A stretch of DNA of 64,000 bases from Pseudomonadota bacterium (GTDB lineage Bacteria > Pseudomonadota > Alphaproteobacteria > Geminicoccales > Geminicoccaceae): contig JAUQQO010000044.1 in the NCBI GenBank assembly GCA_030549795.1, forward strand, positions 1 through 64,000, given 5' to 3'. Below the pieces are notes generated by a model. That model searched no databases and had not been told where the DNA came from. It saw nothing but the letters and a program-made list of their open reading frames with translations. This document shows positions 56,303 to 64,000 of this stretch, one piece after another (within the stretch, counting starts at the first letter, position 1; each line of letters starts with the position of its first letter). Both the position numbers and the translations under genes were made by a program.

Positions 56303-56638
56303 TCGCCCAGATCCTATGGGGTCGTGTGGGCCGCTCGTCAAGGACGGTGCGTTGGGGGTGTCGGCGATGCGGCGGCGGCCGCGGGCGCGCGGGATGGGGG
56401 GACGCAGGAGCTGCGCGAGGGGTGGCTTGGGGCGGTGATCGGACCAAGAGCAGATTTGTTGGTTTTTGATCATTTTGTTCATGGCATCACTCCGTGCAAA
56501 GGATTTATCTCCTACCAACGCCCGCACGTCAAGAGCGGCTAGGAGCGCTCCAGCGTCGCGACGCCACGCCCGACTGGTCTGGCGTTGCGGGACCGCTATG
56601 ATCCCCGCCGGGACCCGCTAAGACCCCCGGACCGGTCG
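56303..56638. other. Intergenic region between tRNA-Ala and yggT
   Basis: About 335 bases, with an AT-rich patch at about 56455-56515, in contrast to the surroundings. It probably holds promoters for the tRNA (minus) and the yggT operon (plus), but I could not place clear -35/-10 pairs. No gene supported. Confidence 0.45.
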
Positions 56639-56917
56639 ATGAACGCTCTCGCTAACCTGATAGAAACCGTCCTCACCCTCTACATCTGGCTTTTGATCGC
56701 TGCCGTCGTTCTCTCCTGGCTCATCGCCTTCGGCGTGGTGAACACCGGCAATCGCTTCGTCTACCAATTGCGAGGCTTTTTGACTCAGATCACCGAGCCG
56801 GCATTGCGCCCCTTTCGCAACATAATCCCGACCTTCGGTGGGATCGACATCTCGCCTGTGTTCGTAATCCTCGCACTTTATTTCTTACGCGATTTGGTCA
56901 ACGAGTATCTGCGGTGA
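56639..56917 (+). CDS. yggT: YggT-family membrane protein
   Basis: 92 residues with two hydrophobic helices (LYIWLLIAAVVLSWLIAF and PVFVILALYFLRDLV) flanking the conserved LTQITEPALRPFRNIIP loop. YggT proteins are of unclear function, linked to osmotic tolerance and division. Overlaps yggU by four bases, and yggU overlaps folD, giving a coupled run. Confidence 0.88.
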   Translation: MNALANLIETVLTLYIWLLIAAVVLSWLIAFGVVNTGNRFVYQLRGFLTQITEPALRPFRNIIPTFGGIDISPVFVILALYFLRDLVNEYLR

Positions 56918-57246
56918 TCAACGCCTCTACGCCTGCTCGCCTCCTCAGCGACGGCATCGAGCTCGCCGTGCGCGTGACCCCGCGCGCCAGCCGCACGCTT
57001 CTCGCTGGCCTCACGCGCGATGCGCAAGGGCAAACGTGGCTGCAGGTCCGCCTCGCTGCGCCGCCGGTCGAGGGTGCCGCCAACGCCGCCCTCTTGCGCT
57101 TCTTGGCCGAACTGTTCGATGTTCCAGCCTCCGCCTGCCGCCTGGTTGCCGGGGCGAGCGCACGCAACAAGCGGGTTCACATCAGCGGTGATCCAGCGCA
57201 GCTTCGTGCGCGGCTCGCGCCCTTGCTCGCGGGAGCATCGCGGTGA
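56914..57246 (+). CDS. yggU: YggU/DUF167 family protein
   Basis: 110 residues from GTG 56914. The family core is RVTPRASRTLLAGL, WLQVRLAAPPVEGAANAALLRFLAE and VAGASARNKRVHISGD. Function is not established; the pairing with yggT is widespread in proteobacteria. Confidence 0.9.
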   Translation: MINASTPARLLSDGIELAVRVTPRASRTLLAGLTRDAQGQTWLQVRLAAPPVEGAANAALLRFLAELFDVPASACRLVAGASARNKRVHISGDPAQLRARLAPLLAGASR

Positions 57247-58151
57247 CCAAAATCCTCGACGGGCGCGCGCTCGCTGCGCAGCTGCGCGCGCGCCTTGCCA
57301 CGGAAGTGGCGCGCTTGCGCGCCAGCACGGGCGTCGTTCCGGGACTGCGCGTGCTGCTCATCGGCGAGCATCCGGCTTCTCTTGCCTATGTGCGGACCAA
57401 GGAACGGGCGGCGCGCGAGGTCGGCATCGACGGCCGCATCGAGCGATTGCCGGCGACGATCGAAGAGGGGGCCCTGCTCGCCCGCCTTGCCGAGCTCAAC
57501 GAAGATCCGAGCGTTCACGGCGTGCTCGTGCAATTGCCGCTGCCCGCGCATATCGATCCCGAGCGCATCCTCGCTGCGATCGATCCGCGCAAAGACGTCG
57601 ACGGCTTTCATCCCCTCAACGCCGGGCGGCTCGCCCAGCTCTTAGGACCACCCCCCGACGATCTGCTCGTTCCCTGCACGCCGCGCGGCTGCCTGTTGCT
57701 GCTCGAGGAAGCTCTCGGCGGGCTCCAGGCGCTGCGTGGCAAGCGCGCGCTCGTGCTCGGCCGCTCGACCATCGTCGGCCGGCCGATGGCGGCGCTTTTG
57801 CTCGCCTACGACGCCACGGTGACGATCGCCCATTCGCGTACCCGCGAGCTCGCCCACGAGTGCCGACGGGCGGAGATCCTGATCGCCGCGGTCGGTCGCG
57901 CGGGGCTCGTGCGCGGCGACTGGCTGGCGCCGGGATCGGTCGTGATCGACGTCGGGATCAACCGCGTTGCGCTGCCGGATGGCACCTCCCGAATCGTCGG
58001 TGACGTCGCCTTTGAGGAAGCCGTGGGGCAGGTGGCGGCGATCACTCCTGTGCCGGGCGGGGTCGGCCCCATGACCGTAGCGTGTCTGCTCGACAACACG
58101 CTTCGGGCCTGCCGTGCTCAGCTGGCGCGCAACGGGAGGATTCGTTCATGA
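57243..58151 (+). CDS. folD: Bifunctional methylenetetrahydrofolate dehydrogenase/cyclohydrolase
   Basis: Makes 10-formyl-tetrahydrofolate from methylene-tetrahydrofolate. GTG 57243 gives 302 residues, with PGLRVLLIGEHPASLAYVRTK (catalytic Lys), VQLPLPAHID, the KDVDGFHPLN block, GRSTIVGRPMA NADP site and TPVPGGVGPMTVA. One-carbon units from FolD and the metF-metH set elsewhere in the window belong to the same folate pathway. Confidence 0.95.
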   Translation: MTKILDGRALAAQLRARLATEVARLRASTGVVPGLRVLLIGEHPASLAYVRTKERAAREVGIDGRIERLPATIEEGALLARLAELNEDPSVHGVLVQLPLPAHIDPERILAAIDPRKDVDGFHPLNAGRLAQLLGPPPDDLLVPCTPRGCLLLLEEALGGLQALRGKRALVLGRSTIVGRPMAALLLAYDATVTIAHSRTRELAHECRRAEILIAAVGRAGLVRGDWLAPGSVVIDVGINRVALPDGTSRIVGDVAFEEAVGQVAAITPVPGGVGPMTVACLLDNTLRACRAQLARNGRIRS

Positions 58152-58369
58152 GCGAGAAAATCGAACTCATCGTCGACGGCATGGGCTGCGAGGGCTGTGT
58201 CGCCGCGGTCGAAAAGGCGCTCAAAGCGGTCGCGGGCGTACGCGCCGTCAAAGTCGACTTGAAAACCGGGCGCGCAGAGGTCGAGCACGAGGGCGCGCAA
58301 CTCGCCCTTTTGTTGCAGGCGATCGAGAAAGCCGGCTACGAAGCACGGCCGGCGCAAAGGATGGGCTAG
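58148..58369 (+). CDS. Heavy-metal-associated (HMA) domain protein
   Basis: 73 residues from ATG 58148 after a GGGAGGA site, overlapping folD by four bases. A single HMA domain with a metal-binding GMGCEGC (usual GMxCxxC) near the N-terminus. Probably a cytoplasmic copper chaperone of CopZ type; no P-type ATPase is adjacent. Confidence 0.88.
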   Translation: MSEKIELIVDGMGCEGCVAAVEKALKAVAGVRAVKVDLKTGRAEVEHEGAQLALLLQAIEKAGYEARPAQRMG

Positions 58370-58626
58370 TCTTCCCGCTCGCATCGCAGCAGCCGACCCG
58401 CCGGCTCGGTCTCGCGGCCATCGTGCCGCCCGGGCGAGCCAACGGGTCGAGCGCGGCCGCGTTCGCAACCCTTTTTGCGCGCGTTGTCCGATTTGGTTCC
58501 CGCCCGACGCGCATCTTGGGGCGCGAGATGGTGTCGAAGCGGCATGGGCCCATCCCCGGGGCTACGCTTTTCCTGAACGAGCAAGCGCGCTAGAGCTGCC
58601 GAGCGGGCGGATGCGGCAGGAGTTCC

Positions 58627-58949
58627 GTGATGATCATCGACCACCGCACCTACACGCTCTACCCAGGCAAGATCAAAGATTTTCTCCAGATCTACGAAAG
58701 CAAAGGCTATCCCATTCAAGTCAAAATCTGGGTGAACCGTTTGGATGGTTCGTGTCCATGGACATCGGCGAGCTCAACCAAGTCGTGCATATGTGGGCCT
58801 ACGAAGATCTCGCCGATCGTGCCCGCCGACGCGCCGCGCTGCAGGCGGATCCGGCCTGGGCCGAGTATCTCGCCGCCGCCACGCCCTTGATCCAGCACAT
58901 GGTCAACAAAATCCTGACCCCGGCTCCCTTCTTCAATCTTAAGCGCTGA
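58627..58949 (+). pseudogene. NIPSNAP-family gene with a single frameshift
   Basis: The N-terminal part (MIIDHRTYTLYPGKIKDFLQ) is read from 58627/58630 after an AGGAG site, and the conserved C-terminal part (GWFVSMDIGELNQVVHMW to the stop at 58949) is in another frame. Adding one A in the AAAA run at 58723-58726 would rejoin them exactly (VKNLGEPFGWF). So it is either a real mutation, a sequencing error, or a slippage site. NIPSNAP proteins are small and often next to acyl-CoA dehydrogenase genes, as here. Confidence 0.85.
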
Positions 58950-58958
58950 GGAACGCGC

Positions 58959-60158
58959 GTGGACTTCACGCTGCCCGCCGAGCTTGAAGAGCTGCGCCTT
59001 CGCGTCGCCCGCTTCGTCGACGAACGGCTGCTGCCGCTCGAAGAGGATCCCGCGAGCTGGGGCGAGGGCGAGCAGATCCGGGAAGACCTGCTCGAAGCGC
59101 TGCGCTTAGAGGTGAAGGCGCAGGGTCTGTGGTGCCCGCAGATGCCCAAAGAGCGCGGCGGGCTTGGTGTCGGCCCGGTCGGCATGGCGGTGCTCTACGA
59201 AGAGATGGGACGCAGCCGCTTCGGGCCGGTCTGCTTCAACTGTGCCGCTCCCGATGACGGCAACATGTGGGTGCTGGAGCGGGTCGGTACCCCAGAACAG
59301 AAAGCGCGCTGGCTCGATCCGATCATCAGCGGCGCGGTGCGCTCGGCGATCGTGATGACCGAACCGCACCCCGGTGCGGGCTCCGATCCCGCCGGCATGA
59401 TGCGCACCCGCGCCGAACGGCGCGGCGACCGCTATGTCGTGCACGGCCGCAAATGGTTCATCACCGGAGCGCAAGGCGCCAAGCACTTCATCCTGCTCGC
59501 CCGCACCTCCGAGGATCCCCGCCGCGGCCTCACGGCGATGATGTTCCACGCCGATCAGCCGGGCTGGCGCATCCTCCGCCGCATCCCGATCATGGGCCCC
59601 GAAGAACATGGTGGGCATTGCGAACTCGAGTTCGACGGGCTCGAAGTTCCGGTCGAAAACGTTCTTTTAGGCGAGGGCCTGGGCATGCGGGTGGCGCAGA
59701 TCCGCCTTTCCATGGCCCGTCTTACCCACTGCATGCGCTGGCTTGGCATGGCGCGCCGGGCGCTCGAGATCTGCGATCCCTACATTCGCGAGCGGCGCGC
59801 TTTCGGCCAGGTGCTGGCCGAGAAGGAAAGCGTGCAGGGGCTTTTGGGCGAAGCGGCGATGCAGGTCGCGATCGGCCGCCTTCTCGTCATGCGCGCAGCG
59901 TTCCTGCTCGCGCGCGGCGAGCGAGCGCGGGCGGAAGTGTCGATGGCCAAGATCCAAGTCGCCGATGCGCTGCACCGCGCCATCGACACCGCGATCCAGC
60001 TCATGGGCGCCAAGGGCTATTCCAAGGACACCCCGCTTGAGTGGATGTACCGCTATGCGCGCCAGGCGCGGCTCGTGGACGGTGCATCCGAAGTCCACCG
60101 CATGGTCGTAGCGCAAGCCCTGCTTGCCGATCCGCGCGGGTTCTTCCGGTGGCCTTAA
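58959..60158 (+). CDS. Acyl-CoA dehydrogenase, ACAD10/11-like
   Basis: FAD enzyme for alpha,beta-dehydrogenation of an acyl-CoA. GTG 58959 gives 399 residues with MTEPHPGAGSDPAGM, KWFITGAQGAKHFI and RRAFGQVLAEKESVQ. At the usual catalytic Glu region the sequence reads RLVDGASEVHR, with Asp as in the ACAD10/11 group. Overlaps the following phosphotransferase gene by 10 bases; the two, plus DUF6285, form a conserved trio. Substrate unknown, possibly hydroxylated or branched acyl chains. Confidence 0.9.
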   Translation: MDFTLPAELEELRLRVARFVDERLLPLEEDPASWGEGEQIREDLLEALRLEVKAQGLWCPQMPKERGGLGVGPVGMAVLYEEMGRSRFGPVCFNCAAPDDGNMWVLERVGTPEQKARWLDPIISGAVRSAIVMTEPHPGAGSDPAGMMRTRAERRGDRYVVHGRKWFITGAQGAKHFILLARTSEDPRRGLTAMMFHADQPGWRILRRIPIMGPEEHGGHCELEFDGLEVPVENVLLGEGLGMRVAQIRLSMARLTHCMRWLGMARRALEICDPYIRERRAFGQVLAEKESVQGLLGEAAMQVAIGRLLVMRAAFLLARGERARAEVSMAKIQVADALHRAIDTAIQLMGAKGYSKDTPLEWMYRYARQARLVDGASEVHRMVVAQALLADPRGFFRWP

Positions 60159-61183
60159 GCGAAGTCGAACGCGAACGATTGGCCCTTTGGCTGGCTCGTG
60201 CGCTCTCCGCCGCGCGCGTGGAGGTGGTCGGGGTGCGCAAGCTCGCTGGTGGTGCGATCCAAGAGAATCTGGCGGTCGATGTGGTGGTCGAAGGTGGACC
60301 GCGGGCCGGGTCCCATGCCCTTGTCCTGCGCCGCGATGCGCCCTCGGGTGTGGCGGTGAGCCGCCCGCGCCTCGAAGAATACGCCGTTCTCGAGCGGGTC
60401 CACCGCGCCGGGGTACAGGTGCCGCGACCTTTTCTCGCCTGCGCCGATCCCTCGGTTCTGGGTAAGCCCTTTTACCTCCTCGCGCGGGTTGCGGGCGAAG
60501 CGCGCGGCGCACGCCTCACCAAGGACCCGCAGGTGCTGGCGCGCGGCGAGGAGCTCGTGGCCGAACTTGGCCGAGAGCTCGCCAAGATCCACAGTCTAAA
60601 GCCGCCCTTGCCGGAGCTCCCCTTCCTTGTACCGCCTAAAGGCCAACCGGCACGGGCGCGCGTCGCCGAGCTGCGCGCGCATCTCGATGCTCTCAACGTC
60701 GCGCAACCGGTCCTCGAATGGGGCCTTCGCTACGTCGAACGGCACGCCCCCGAGAGCCGGGAGATCACGCTCGTGCACGGGGATTTCCGCACCGGCAATC
60801 TCATGCTGCACGAGGGGCGGCTGGTCGCGGTTCTGGACTGGGAGTTCGCGACGCTTTCGGATCCGCTCGAAGATCTCGGCTGGATGCTCGCCAAATGCTG
60901 GCGGTTTGGGGCGGTTGAGCGCGAGTGTGGTGGTCTTGGCTCGCGCGAAGCGTTCCTTGCCGCCTACGAGGCCGCATCCGGCCGCCGCCTCGACCGCTGG
61001 GCGGTGCGGCTTTGGGAGCTCGTCGCCACGCTTCGCTGGGCGGTGGTGGCGTTGCTGCAGGCCGAGCGGCACAGGAGCGGGCGCGAGCGCTCGCTTGAGC
61101 TCGCCCTTACCGCCCACATCGTGCCGCAACTCGAAGCGGATGTGCTCGACTACATCGCGCTGCTTGAGGAACCCGCGCCGTGA
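60149..61183 (+). CDS. Aminoglycoside-phosphotransferase-like kinase (APH/ACAD10-type)
   Basis: GTG 60149 gives 344 residues. Kinase catalytic loop HGDFRTGNLMLHEGRLVAVL and the DFG-like DWEFATLSDPLEDLGW are intact. In human ACAD10/11, an APH domain is fused to the dehydrogenase and phosphorylates 4-hydroxyacyl-CoA; here the two are separate, coupled genes. Antibiotic resistance is unlikely given the context. Confidence 0.88.
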   Translation: MALSEVERERLALWLARALSAARVEVVGVRKLAGGAIQENLAVDVVVEGGPRAGSHALVLRRDAPSGVAVSRPRLEEYAVLERVHRAGVQVPRPFLACADPSVLGKPFYLLARVAGEARGARLTKDPQVLARGEELVAELGRELAKIHSLKPPLPELPFLVPPKGQPARARVAELRAHLDALNVAQPVLEWGLRYVERHAPESREITLVHGDFRTGNLMLHEGRLVAVLDWEFATLSDPLEDLGWMLAKCWRFGAVERECGGLGSREAFLAAYEAASGRRLDRWAVRLWELVATLRWAVVALLQAERHRSGRERSLELALTAHIVPQLEADVLDYIALLEEPAP

Positions 61184-61542
61184 GCCTGCCGGGCGAGTTC
61201 GTCGATCTCCTTGAGACCGCGCGTGCGCTCTTGCGCGCGCGTGTGCAGCCGGCTGTGCCGGCCGAGCTGCGCTTTGAGACGGCGATGATCGCCAACGCCA
61301 TGGCGATCGTCGCCCGCGCCGCAAAGGGAGCGATCCCGGGTGCGGCAGAAGCCGAGGGTCTGCGCCGATTGTATCCCGAGGCGGGGGACGCCGACCCCGA
61401 AAGCTTGCGGCGCAGGCTGGTTGCCGATATCCGCGCGGGTCGCATGGACGGAAGCGGGTCGCGGCTCGTCGCCTATGTGTTGTGGCCGCGCGTGCGCGAG
61501 CGCCTCGCGCTCTCCAATCCGGAATATCGGACCGGACTTTGA
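61180..61542 (+). CDS. DUF6285-like protein of the ACAD-APH trio
   Basis: GTG 61180 overlaps the phosphotransferase stop by four bases and gives 120 residues, mostly helical (PAELRFETAMIANAMAIVAR, LRRRLVADIRAGRMDG). It matches the small protein usually encoded after the acyl-CoA dehydrogenase and APH genes, given the name DUF6285 in family lists. No enzyme motif. Confidence 0.75.
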   Translation: MSLPGEFVDLLETARALLRARVQPAVPAELRFETAMIANAMAIVARAAKGAIPGAAEAEGLRRLYPEAGDADPESLRRRLVADIRAGRMDGSGSRLVAYVLWPRVRERLALSNPEYRTGL

Positions 61543-61667
61543 CGTCGATCGTCAGGCGCCTGCTCGCGTATCGACCGGCGCGCAGCGAATGCGCGATGCA
61601 AAGCGAGTCGATCTCTTCGTCCGCTAGGCGCCGAGCATACCGCAAGGACCGGGGGAAGGCCGCCGCG

Positions 61668-64000
61668 ATGGAACGCGTCGCCCGTTCGCTTTTCACCCGC
61701 GCTACGCGCCTGCTCGCGCTTTCGAGCCTGTTGGCGGCGGGATGCGCAGAGCCGCCGCGGCGCTCGCAGATCGCCCAGACGATCGAGGAGCTCTCCTTTG
61801 CGCCGCCCGCCGAGCGGGGCGTTCGGGCAACTGCGGAGACGGCCCCCGATCGCACCGGCGCCGCGCGTCCGCCCGTCCGACGTGCGGAAGTCTTCCTTGC
61901 CCGCGGCGGCCGCAGTGTGCCGACTCGTGCCGCGCTGGCACAGCGCGTTCCCGACGGTGTCCAAGTCGCGTTCGACGAGGCCGAGGTCAAAGAGGTCGTC
62001 CGCGTCGTCATCGGTGAAATCCTTAACAAGCCGTTTACGATCGATCCCCGAGTGTCCGGCACGGTCACCCTCTCCACCGCGGGACCGGTGGCCGAGCGCG
62101 ATCTCTTGCGCGTGCTCGAGACCGCCTTGCGGATGATCGGGGCAGGCCTGGCCGAGACCGACGGCGGTTATCTCGTCGCACCGATCGGCGAGCTGGTCGG
62201 CCGCAGCGAGTTCGTGCCTTTGGGTGGCCGGGAGCCGCCGCTCGTTGCCCCCGGCACGGGAGCGACGGTGGTGGCGCTGCGCCACGTGCCGGCCAACACC
62301 GCTGCGCAATTCATCCAGCCGCTTCTCAAAAAACCAGAAGACGTGCGGGTCGATCCGGCCTCCAACTTGATCCTCTTTACGGGTACGGCGGCCGAGCGCC
62401 AGGCCGTTCTCGACACGCTTGCGATGCTCGATGTCGATTGGCTCGCCAACCGTTCGGTGGGGATCTTCCCCTTGCAATATGCGACGCCGGAAGCGCTCAT
62501 CCCCGAACTCGAAGCGCTCTTCGCCGAACCCCAGCAGCCCGGGAGCGGGCTTCGGCCCTCGGTGCAGTTCTTACCCGTTGCGCGCTTGAACGCGGTGCTC
62601 GCGCTTGCCGCCACGCCCGAGCAGATGCTGGAGATCGAGCGCTGGGTGGGGCGGCTCGACCGCGGGCGTACGGTAAGCGCGCAATATTTCGTGTACGAGC
62701 TCAAGCATGCTTCCGCCGAAGAGGCGGCCAAGCTCGTCAACGAGCTCTTCGGCGAAGCGGCGGGGCCGGCGATGGCGGCGGCGCTACCGCCCTCCTTGCA
62801 GCGGCTGGGCGCACCGCCTGAGAGCCCTGCGATCGACGGCGGGCCGCCCGTCACGCCCACCGGGCCGGCGGTGCTCGCAAGCCAGGCGGCGAGTCCGACC
62901 GCTGCGGTTGCACCGGTTCCGGTCAAGGCGGTGGCCAACAAAGCGACCAACGCGGTGGTGGTCCGCGCGACGCCGATGATGTGGGAGCTGGTCGAGGCCA
63001 CTTTGCGTCGCTTGGATGTCGCTCCCGCGCAGGTGCTGATCGAGGCCACGATCGCCGAAGTCCTGCTCAACGATGCACTGCGCTACGGCGTTCAGTACTT
63101 CATCGAAGCCGGGGCCTGGCGCTTCGGTTACAACACGACGGTATCGAGCCCGAGCGGGGCGACCAATTTCCGCAATCTCGAACCCCTCGCCCGTGTCCCT
63201 GGTTTCAACTTCATCTTCACGGGCGGCGACGCCAACGTCACGATCGATGCGCTCTCGCAAGTGACCGAGGTGCGGGTGCTCTCGGCGCCTTCGGTGGTGG
63301 TGCGCGACAATGCCGAGGCCCTGCTCACCGTCGGCGATCAGGTGCCGGTGACCACCCGCACGGCGGTGAGCGTCGAGAACCCGCTCGCTCCTGCGGTGAG
63401 CAGCATCGAATATCGCGACACGGGCGTCATCTTGCAGGTCAAGCCGCGCATCAACGAGACCGGAACGGTCGCCCTCGAGATCACCCAGGAAGTGAGCCGG
63501 GTGGTCGATGCGGGGCGAAGCGAGGCCGGGGTGCCGACCCCCACCATTCAGCAGCGCAAGATCAAGAGCCGAGTCGAGGTGTTGGACGGTCAGACCGTGG
63601 TCTTAGGCGGCCTCATCCAAGAAGGGGAGGAGCGAGGCCGCGATCGCATTCCGATCCTCGGCGACATCCCGATCCTGGGCGCACTCTTCGGTTCGACCCG
63701 GACCACAAACCAACGCACCGAACTCATCGTCTTCATCACGCCACGGGTGATGCGCAACGCCGAGCAGGCGCGCGACATCAGCGACGAGCTCAAAGCGCGC
63801 ATGCGCGCCTTGCGCGCGCGCTCCCTCGGCAGTGACGAAATGCCGGAGCGCAGGGCTCGCACGAGCCTCGCTCCCGGCGGTTTCGAGCCGGCGGCTTCGG
63901 CTCCGCTTTCCTCCCCGCGCGCGGAGCGGGTGGCCGAAGCGGAACCCGGGCTGACTACCGACCGCTCAGCGGGGCCCGATGCGAGACCTCCTGCGGTGCG
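61668..64000 (+). CDS. gspD: Type II secretion outer-membrane secretin GspD (cut by the right edge)
   Basis: Open from ATG 61668 to the window end: 777 residues with no stop. A lipobox (LLAAGC, Cys26) marks a lipoprotein secretin. N0/N1 domains are seen at about 95-260 (VQVAFDEAEVKEVVRVVIGE; DPRVSGTVTLS), a low-complexity linker at about 385-420, and the secretin core with TVGDQVPVTTRTAVS, VLDGQTVVLGGLIQE and PILGDIPILGALFGST. After the core comes a Pro/Ala-rich tail. First gene of a presumed type II secretion operon continuing outside; no other gsp gene is visible here. Confidence 0.93.
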   Translation, partial: MERVARSLFTRATRLLALSSLLAAGCAEPPRRSQIAQTIEELSFAPPAERGVRATAETAPDRTGAARPPVRRAEVFLARGGRSVPTRAALAQRVPDGVQVAFDEAEVKEVVRVVIGEILNKPFTIDPRVSGTVTLSTAGPVAERDLLRVLETALRMIGAGLAETDGGYLVAPIGELVGRSEFVPLGGREPPLVAPGTGATVVALRHVPANTAAQFIQPLLKKPEDVRVDPASNLILFTGTAAERQAVLDTLAMLDVDWLANRSVGIFPLQYATPEALIPELEALFAEPQQPGSGLRPSVQFLPVARLNAVLALAATPEQMLEIERWVGRLDRGRTVSAQYFVYELKHASAEEAAKLVNELFGEAAGPAMAAALPPSLQRLGAPPESPAIDGGPPVTPTGPAVLASQAASPTAAVAPVPVKAVANKATNAVVVRATPMMWELVEATLRRLDVAPAQVLIEATIAEVLLNDALRYGVQYFIEAGAWRFGYNTTVSSPSGATNFRNLEPLARVPGFNFIFTGGDANVTIDALSQVTEVRVLSAPSVVVRDNAEALLTVGDQVPVTTRTAVSVENPLAPAVSSIEYRDTGVILQVKPRINETGTVALEITQEVSRVVDAGRSEAGVPTPTIQQRKIKSRVEVLDGQTVVLGGLIQEGEERGRDRIPILGDIPILGALFGSTRTTNQRTELIVFITPRVMRNAEQARDISDELKARMRALRARSLGSDEMPERRARTSLAPGGFEPAASAPLSSPRAERVAEAEPGLTTDRSAGPDARPPAV

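Noticed and set aside
60149-61183. Antibiotic-resistance phosphotransferase
   Set aside because: The APH-like kinase is coupled to an acyl-CoA dehydrogenase and DUF6285, the usual metabolic context of ACAD10/11-type kinases.

Overview
This is a GC-rich, gene-dense chromosomal stretch from a proteobacterium, most likely an alphaproteobacterium of the Rhodospirillales or a neighbouring order. The placement is inferred from gene content: a HPF-cold-shock fusion, an ArsR-methyltransferase regulator ahead of metF-metH, the acyl-CoA dehydrogenase/APH/DUF6285 trio, two TRAP substrate-binding proteins, and a MlaA without a lipobox. No phage, transposase, rRNA or CRISPR array was recognised. Genes are tightly packed and about a dozen neighbours overlap by four bases (ATGA or GTGA), so GTG starts are common.

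Layout. 1-538: start of an SGNH/GDSL-like hydrolase, cut by the window edge. 637-4688 (minus): cobalamin genes cobI, cobB and a divergent cobS, with an orphan TRAP binding protein between cobB and cobS. 5037-14386 (minus): a translationally coupled cluster of two glycosyltransferases, two small membrane proteins, two alkaline-phosphatase-superfamily proteins, a Gfo/Idh/MocA oxidoreductase and an asparagine synthetase-type amidotransferase, probably making or modifying a surface glycan or lipid. 14584-20360: a CBS-DUF294 signalling protein, a fluoroacetate-dehalogenase-like hydrolase, a cyclic-nucleotide-type K+ channel and the ABC-F protein EttA. 20556-25940 (plus): a lone receiver, a PAS/pseudokinase-exonuclease fusion, a CbrX-like small membrane protein and a transporter-linked histidine kinase of CbrA/CrbS type. 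25945-27307 (minus): mlaA-mlaC. 27632-33099 (plus): regulator, metF, metH (methionine/SAM cycle).

33145-38033: a GGDEF-EAL protein, a HerA-like ATPase and an agmatinase-family ureohydrolase. 38344-43012 (minus): a TRAP transporter (dctP, dctQ, dctM), an amidase and a small membrane protein, divergent from a short-chain dehydrogenase. 43881-46374 (plus): RNA repair and ribosome protection (archease, RtcB, HPF-cold-shock). 47118-53517 (plus): an SLC13/RCK transporter, a MoeA-MocA fusion, SufS, SufU and a kynureninase homologue that has lost its PLP lysine. 53626-56302 (minus): cysQ-like phosphatase, ubiD and tRNA-Ala(CGC). 56639-61542 (plus): yggT, yggU, folD, an HMA metal-binding protein, a frameshifted NIPSNAP gene, then acyl-CoA dehydrogenase, phosphotransferase and DUF6285. 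61668-64000: type II secretin gspD, running off the right edge.

The most unusual items are the kynureninase homologue with Arg in place of the Schiff-base lysine, sitting directly behind sufS-sufU; the paired alkaline-phosphatase-superfamily proteins with altered active sites; the membrane pseudokinase-exonuclease fusion; the CobS lacking its aspartate motif; and a K+ channel whose filter reads AVGYG.
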